64,000 bases of DNA from positions 2,294,001 through 2,358,000 of the forward strand of contig OZ199840.1 of the NCBI GenBank assembly GCA_964304625.1. The letters are read 5' to 3'. The notes beneath the pieces were generated by a model. The model had not been told where the DNA came from. It searched no databases and saw only the letters and a list, made by a program, of their open reading frames with translations. The position numbers and the translations under genes were made by a program. Origin of the DNA: Kudoa neothunni. Its lineage: Eukaryota; Cnidaria. Each line of letters begins with the position of its first letter. Within the stretch, counting starts at the first letter, position 1. Below, piece by piece: positions 59,200 to 64,000 of this stretch.

Positions 59200-59700
59200 G
59201 ATTTTATTTTACGCATCGACCTTTGAAGGTTTAGAATCCTTTTGTTGAAGGAAAACAATTGAAATTGTAGCAATTGTTACACCTAAAAGAAAAGGGAATC
59301 AGATATTCGTTTTCTACAAGTATATTAAACAATTTAAGGGAGTAATAAATCAATATAAAAATCTTCATCGTCAAAAAACTCGAAGAACTCATTTTCTCTA
59401 ACGCGCGGGAAATTTGATAAACTACTAGCTTAAATATTTTATACTTTTTCATTTAAATGCAACAAGGCATTACTAAAAATGATACTATGGTGCATAATCA
59501 ATTTAGAAGTGAGTGTATACAAAAAAAAATGTGTTTTCATTGGTTATTGGAAATTGTAGGAAGATTTCATTTGTATCGATGGTGTTGTATTCGTGATTTT
59601 GTAACAAAATTTGATATCATAACTGACTGAATTCTTCTTCTCTGTATTCATTTATTTTATTATAAACAATCGTCAAAAGAATGATAAAATAATTATAATT
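59200..59700. other. Spacer, nothing recognised
   Basis: AT-rich. The open frame at 59231-59452 (minus) has AT-driven composition and no support. It may hold the 5' region of the possible gene at 59197. Confidence 0.35.
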
Positions 59701-59764
59701 GACTATGAACTTAAAATGACCATGGCATACTCAAGGCTTTAGTCTGCGGGGCTTTTTCGCTAGT
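59670..59764 (+). mobile_element. Helitron family A 3' end
   Basis: ATGACCATGGCATACTCAAG followed by GGCTTTAGTCTGCGGGGCTT and TTCGCTAGT ending at 59764. The usual hairpin segment is shortened. Its left boundary is not clear. Confidence 0.55.
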
Positions 59765-60458
59765 CGACTGTATAGGAAAACCTGTAATTCGTGTGTGTAC
59801 GCATTTTTCATTCTTTATAGAGACATATGGCTCCATTTGAGCACACATATGGAAAGATAAAATTTTATTTTAACGGAAAAATACGTAAAAAATTATAAAA
59901 GGTTTGCAACCTGCAAATGACTAAAAACATTTTCACGTGGTATGATTGGGTTGATTTTGAGGATTTATGCAAACATACAGATCATTTTGTTAAAGTTATA
60001 AAAAGTTAATTTTAAATTTACCGTAGTGTTTATTTTACTTTTAGACTAATGATAAGTAATTTAGTAATTGAAATAGTTCAAATAAGGAAGGTAATATTAG
60101 GTTATGTATCCATGCATTAATATGAAATTCATTTGTTGATGTTTAACAAGATTAGTCTAATTCATATGGTATGATTTGGAGATTACTACAAACAACAAGG
60201 AGAAAATCGATATTTTAGGAGCTCTATGTGGGTAATTCAAACGCTCAGTAGTGTTTATTCGTTTTTAAAAATATTAAACAAGGTTCGTGCATCCAATGAG
60301 TTAAATTAAATAAATCATCCGTTAATTGGGTAATCTTTGTAGTATTGATCTAAATACTCTGAATTTACTTTGAACTTCAAATGTCCTTGGCCTACTCAAG
60401 GCTTTAGTCTGCGTGGCGGGGCAAGGAAGCCCATGCGAAGCAGGGCTTTTGCGCTAGT
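59765..60458 (+). mobile_element. Helitron family A miniature
   Basis: Begins directly after another CTAGT end. It includes GTACGCATTTTTCATTCTTT (as at 15970), then the block shared with window positions 1-240, and ends with the family A 3' hairpin block and GCGCTAGT at 60458, next to a (TA)n run. It is noncoding. Confidence 0.65.
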
Positions 60459-60599
60459 ATATATAAATATATATATATATATATAATTTTCAAAGAATGA
60501 TTATAACTCGATTACAAAAATAACAACAAGAAACTTATTTACATGGGAAGGAATTTGTTATTTTAGTTTGTTTGATATTTTTTTAAAACATTTTGAAAA

Positions 60600-60960
60600 T
60601 TTAATTTTCTGCTGAATTTAAAATACTATTTCGGGAATAATCATGTACATTAAAAAAACATTTCAACTCCCTCACATATTCTAAAGAATTTTCGTAACTG
60701 AGAATATTCTTAATAGATCTTTCATCTTTTATGGATTTTTCGTATGTATCGGATGGCTCGCTAGCGTCATCATCATCATCGCCATTACCATAATTATTGT
60801 TTGAACCTCAAACAATTTAACTAATTTTAAAATTTTATCAATTTCTATTATGTCGTTCGTTTTAACCGATGAAGGATGCTCACTAAACTCAAGAATTTCG
60901 TATACAATAGTGTAAGGATGCAACGCAGATATTGGGAAGAGGAAAACCACCGCGCCGCAT
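60600..60960 (-). pseudogene. Tigger-like C-terminal scrap
   Basis: The minus strand carries an Asp-rich stretch (NNYGNGDDDDDASEPSD) and helix-forming sequence (SYENSLEYVRELKCFFNV), preceded by NDIIEIDKILKLVKLFE. Such acidic linkers with a final helix are typical of the C-terminus of pogo/Tigger transposases, and the copy at 62195-63860 has a similar ending. No catalytic part is present. Confidence 0.4.
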
Positions 60961-61199
60961 CCATTTTTGCGTTGCCTATATTATAATAACGCATGCGTTT
61001 AAGCAAAATTAATACTTTGCTTAGATAATATAATTAATAATAAAATAAGGCTAAAGTTCAGAACAGGTCGAGGGATTAGACGTGATTATAAATTAATCTT
61101 GCCATAATCTCACCAATGCAGCGAAGAAAACAAATTGAAAAACTAACTAAAGGTATATATTTCGCTGATTGTTTTTAGAGTTTATGACAGTAGTTTCCC

Positions 61200-62075
61200 T
61201 TTAAATTTTAAATGGAACATAAATTCCGCAATATAAGATTCTAGCATTCCCTCTTTTTTGTTTGTAACCTTTCGATAAAATCTTTTAAAAGCGGACCAAG
61301 TTCCCTCTATTCGATTTGTATGATAGCCGTCCCTATTCACAAACTCTCTCATGAATCACCTTTTGATGAGCATACATATTATTGTTAGAAACATTATTAT
61401 ATCCCAACCAACCATCTGTGACAATATTCGAACCTGGCATTACATTGCGAGATATAATATCATCCAATATTATTGCGGTTCGGAGTTTCGTTTTCTCCAT
61501 AAATACGTTTCCGTTACTGTCGATACCACCTACTATCCATGTTTGTTGATTTCTCAACAAACACCCAACATTTTCTTTCCTTTTACATACCAGACATTCG
61601 TCTGTTTGGACATTAACGCCTGGACCGCCTACCATCATTGAATTTTTCAAAAAATAATTAACATAGATGTCTCGAATAAAATTTTTCTAATCGCAAGCAG
61701 TGTGATTGGAACCTAATCGTGCTTCTCGACAGAGCGCTTCTTGGGAATTGTTTTTATAGATAACACAATAAATTATTATGAATATTTGATCTAAATCCAG
61801 TTTGGCTTTCTCAAAAAAAAGTCCCAGAGCGTAGCGAGGATTCCTTTCTGCATTTTTGGCAATAGAAACAATAATTATCCCTGTATTTTGTTCTTCGTAT
61901 AAAGTTCATTGGACTCCCACAGGAATGTACTTTTGAAGACGGCAGTAATTTGAGACGTTGCATCATCTTTACGAACCCTAGTTTGTTCTGATGAAAGTGT
62001 GGAATATCTCTCTCATTTATTTCATCGATGTTATCAATATCAAAACGTCCCAAATCAAACTCATTGACGTTCATT
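61200..62075 (-). pseudogene. Merlin transposase, best-preserved copy
   Basis: The N-terminal part at 62074-61811 has MNVNEFDLGRFDIDNIDEIN and a zinc ribbon (CFYCQKCRKESSLRSGTFF). A degraded link spans about 61810-61660. The DDE_Tnp_IS1595 core is at 61650-61333, with GGPGVNVQTDECLVCKRK (first Asp), WIVGGIDSNGNVF and NIVTDGWLGYNN (second Asp). The C-terminal end near 61330-61210 is partly visible (DGYHTNRIEGTWSAFKRF-like, with the expected N-x-x-E-x-x-W). Merlin transposases are related to bacterial IS1016/IS1595. The frame is interrupted around 61700. Confidence 0.75.
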
Positions 62076-62194
62076 CTGAAGGTTGGTAGAAATCCTGCAA
62101 CTTAAGGATTATTATTAATGCGGCAAATCTCATATGGCGATTAAGGGCTAATCCACCGACCTGTTCTGCACTTCAATCTAAAATAATTTGAAAA

Positions 62195-63860
62195 TAAACT
62201 GTTCTAGTTTTTCTTATTAAAATATTGTTCTATATTTCTGGTTTTAAAACAGCAGTTCAGATATTGGGTCATAGCCATTTCGAGTTTAGTTATGTTGCCA
62301 AGCATTGCCTGAATTTTAATCCGAAAGAATTTTCTAATTTTTGCTAGTGACTTTAATGCTTCTTGACTTGATATAACAATTAGGTCGATATCATCAGAAT
62401 CATCATCATCCTTGTCGAAATCAGGGAAATCTAATGTCGTTACGATTTTAGAGTTGCCGACCGTGTCGCTTTCAAGAGTTTCGTTGGTGATACTTTCTTC
62501 CGTAGATTTTATGTACTACTTCTAATGACCCCTCTTCTTTAATCAGCCCAACTATGTCATCATTAAATGGATCATCATCAGAAACATCGTCAGAATCATC
62601 ATTTCGTGGACTTTCCGAGAGGAAAAATGATTTTCTAAAACAGTTGACTATGGTTCCATTTTTAACATATTCCCATGATTTGATTGTTAATTGAACAGCA
62701 TCTAAGACATTAGCTAGGTACGGTGTAGCCATCCATTATCCTGAAATTCGATCTGATTTAAGAGTGACATCATTAGATGTCTTTTGTATATCATTTTAAA
62801 GTTTATAATAATTCCCTGATCCAATGTCTGAAGCACACTTGTTGTGTTCGGAGGGAAGTAGCAGAATGTAATGTTAGACAACATAATGTTTGTATGGGCC
62901 GGGTAATTTTCAAGGAATAATAAAATTTTTATCTTAAAGACGGTAAGTTGTCTGTTCCAATTTGTAATAAAAGGCAAAAATTGAACTGGTCATCCAGGCC
63001 TTTTTATTAGCGTGGTATTCTAGTGGCAATTATTTGAGACCATTGAAGCATCTTGGCTTGCTGAACTTTCTTTTACCAAAGGTGGGAGTTTTTCGCCAGT
63101 TAATGAGCACACGAACAAAATTGTAAGTCTTTTTGTAGACTGTTTGCATCCATTTTTATTTTTTTCGTTCACGAAAACATAACCACGATCTAATAAAATA
63201 CTTCGATTAATCAAGCATCTTAATAATTATTAACTATGTTTCATTTGATAAAATGGCCCAGTTTCGTCTGCATTATATATATCAGCGGGATTCCATGAAT
63301 CAATTATATCAATTAAGTGACATTTCCAATCAACAATGATTATATTATCTACACCACTAGATTCCCCGTGGAATTTATTGTGTTTAAGGTTATATCAATT
63401 GATAAAACCTTGAAACCATCCAGAAGACAACTGTACATTATTACCAGATGAAGCTAAGAATTCGTTAGCTTTGGACATTATATCGTCTCGTGATAATTCC
63501 ACCTTATTGGCTCTCATAACTTCTATCCAATCGCGAACTTTCTAATCTATTGAAGAAAATTTCCCACACTTATGAGTTTTTCTATTTTCGAAACAGCACC
63601 ATCATTGTGGGTTTTTAATATAATATCATTTTTATGAGCATAGTATTCAAAGATGATCTTTATATTATGCCAAATTTGCTCATGGTTTGGAGCTTAGCAA
63701 CTTTGTTATGTGATATGGACTTGTAAAACTTTATTTCGAGCTTCTTTAGTACGGTTTAATGATTTCGTTTGATTAAAATTGGCGCTCCAACCATTATTTT
63801 TTTGCAAATGTCAGAATATTTTCTGCGCTCGAGCCATTTTTGCGTCAGATCCATACATTA
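62195..63860 (-). pseudogene. pogo/Tigger transposase remnant
   Basis: In order on the minus strand: an HTH region near 63830-63560; WIEVMRANKVELSRDDIMSK near 63530; WNPADIYNADETGPFYQM near 63270 (first catalytic Asp); RLTILFVCSLTGEKLPPLV near 63115; FLENYPAHTN near 62915 (second Asp); FPPNTTSVLQTLDQGII near 62840 (third Asp); and an acidic C-terminal tail with SQEALKSLAKIRKFF near 62360. The order and motifs are those of the DDE_1 family. Several frame changes mean it is no longer functional. Relative to the Tigger at 25510 this copy keeps all three catalytic blocks. Confidence 0.8.
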
Positions 63861-64000
63861 AGTTTTCAGCCGTAAAACTTTATATAAAACTAATTTTGTG
63901 GGGCATAATTATCTAGTTTTTATTTAATTTCTTTTTTAAATTGGAACTCAGAGAAAATACGAGATGAAAAAGTGAATTTTTAAAAATTGCGTTGGAGCCA

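Overview
This is an AT-rich eukaryotic window with about one host gene per 20-30 kb and a dense, layered crop of transposable elements. It contains an ADAM metalloprotease gene with in-phase GT-AG introns of only about 35-65 nt, plus Merlin, piggyBac, Tc1/mariner-like, pogo/Tigger, Helitron, MULE/ZSWIM and Ty3/gypsy sequences. ADAM genes point to an animal or close relative. Tiny introns, extreme AT content and many DNA transposons would suit a reduced parasitic animal such as a myxozoan, but that is inference and I cannot name the species. One 200-N gap lies at 50587-50786.

Layout. 1-480: piece of a Helitron-type repeat. 2607-7135 (-): the best gene, an ADAM protease (signal peptide, metalloprotease, disintegrin, cysteine-rich and small Cys modules) ending in 92 copies of a 7-residue Thr-rich repeat encoded by a 21-bp minisatellite. 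8500-12200: little recognisable, with possible lone exons. 12222-13402: palindromic Helitron. 13430-15250 (-): Ty3/gypsy fossil. 15300-15800 (+): Tigger fragment. 15940-17023: two Helitron miniatures back to back. 17865-19880 (+): 5' part of a coding Helitron. 19883-25055 (+): second gypsy fossil, carrying a Merlin insertion. 25500-26915 (+): Tigger. 27230-28215 (+): Merlin. 28529-32382 (-): large coiled-coil single-pass membrane protein gene. 33192: possible hAT end. 34855-40035 (-): nearly full-length decayed Rep/helicase Helitron. 40044-41927: the same pair of Helitron miniatures in the same order. 42290-44173 (+): Tc1/mariner-like element with clear inverted repeats. 45088-45780 (-): Merlin. 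45900-48180 (-): second ADAM 5' region plus duplicated upstream DNA. 48923-50586 (-): MULE/ZSWIM-like gene cut by the gap. 50954-58795: three piggyBac elements nested in one another, each flanked by TTAA. 59200-60460: Helitron miniatures. 60600-64000: Tigger and Merlin remnants.

The most interesting biology is the ADAM-mucin gene. It is a secreted metalloprotease with a shortened prodomain and a long hypervariable Thr/Pro/Lys/Glu tail, whose signal-peptide exons and about 1.4 kb of upstream DNA were copied 40 kb away. The nested piggyBacs and paired Helitrons record the order of transposition. Several otherwise good coding regions break at homopolymer runs, which suggests consensus errors rather than true pseudogenes in some cases.
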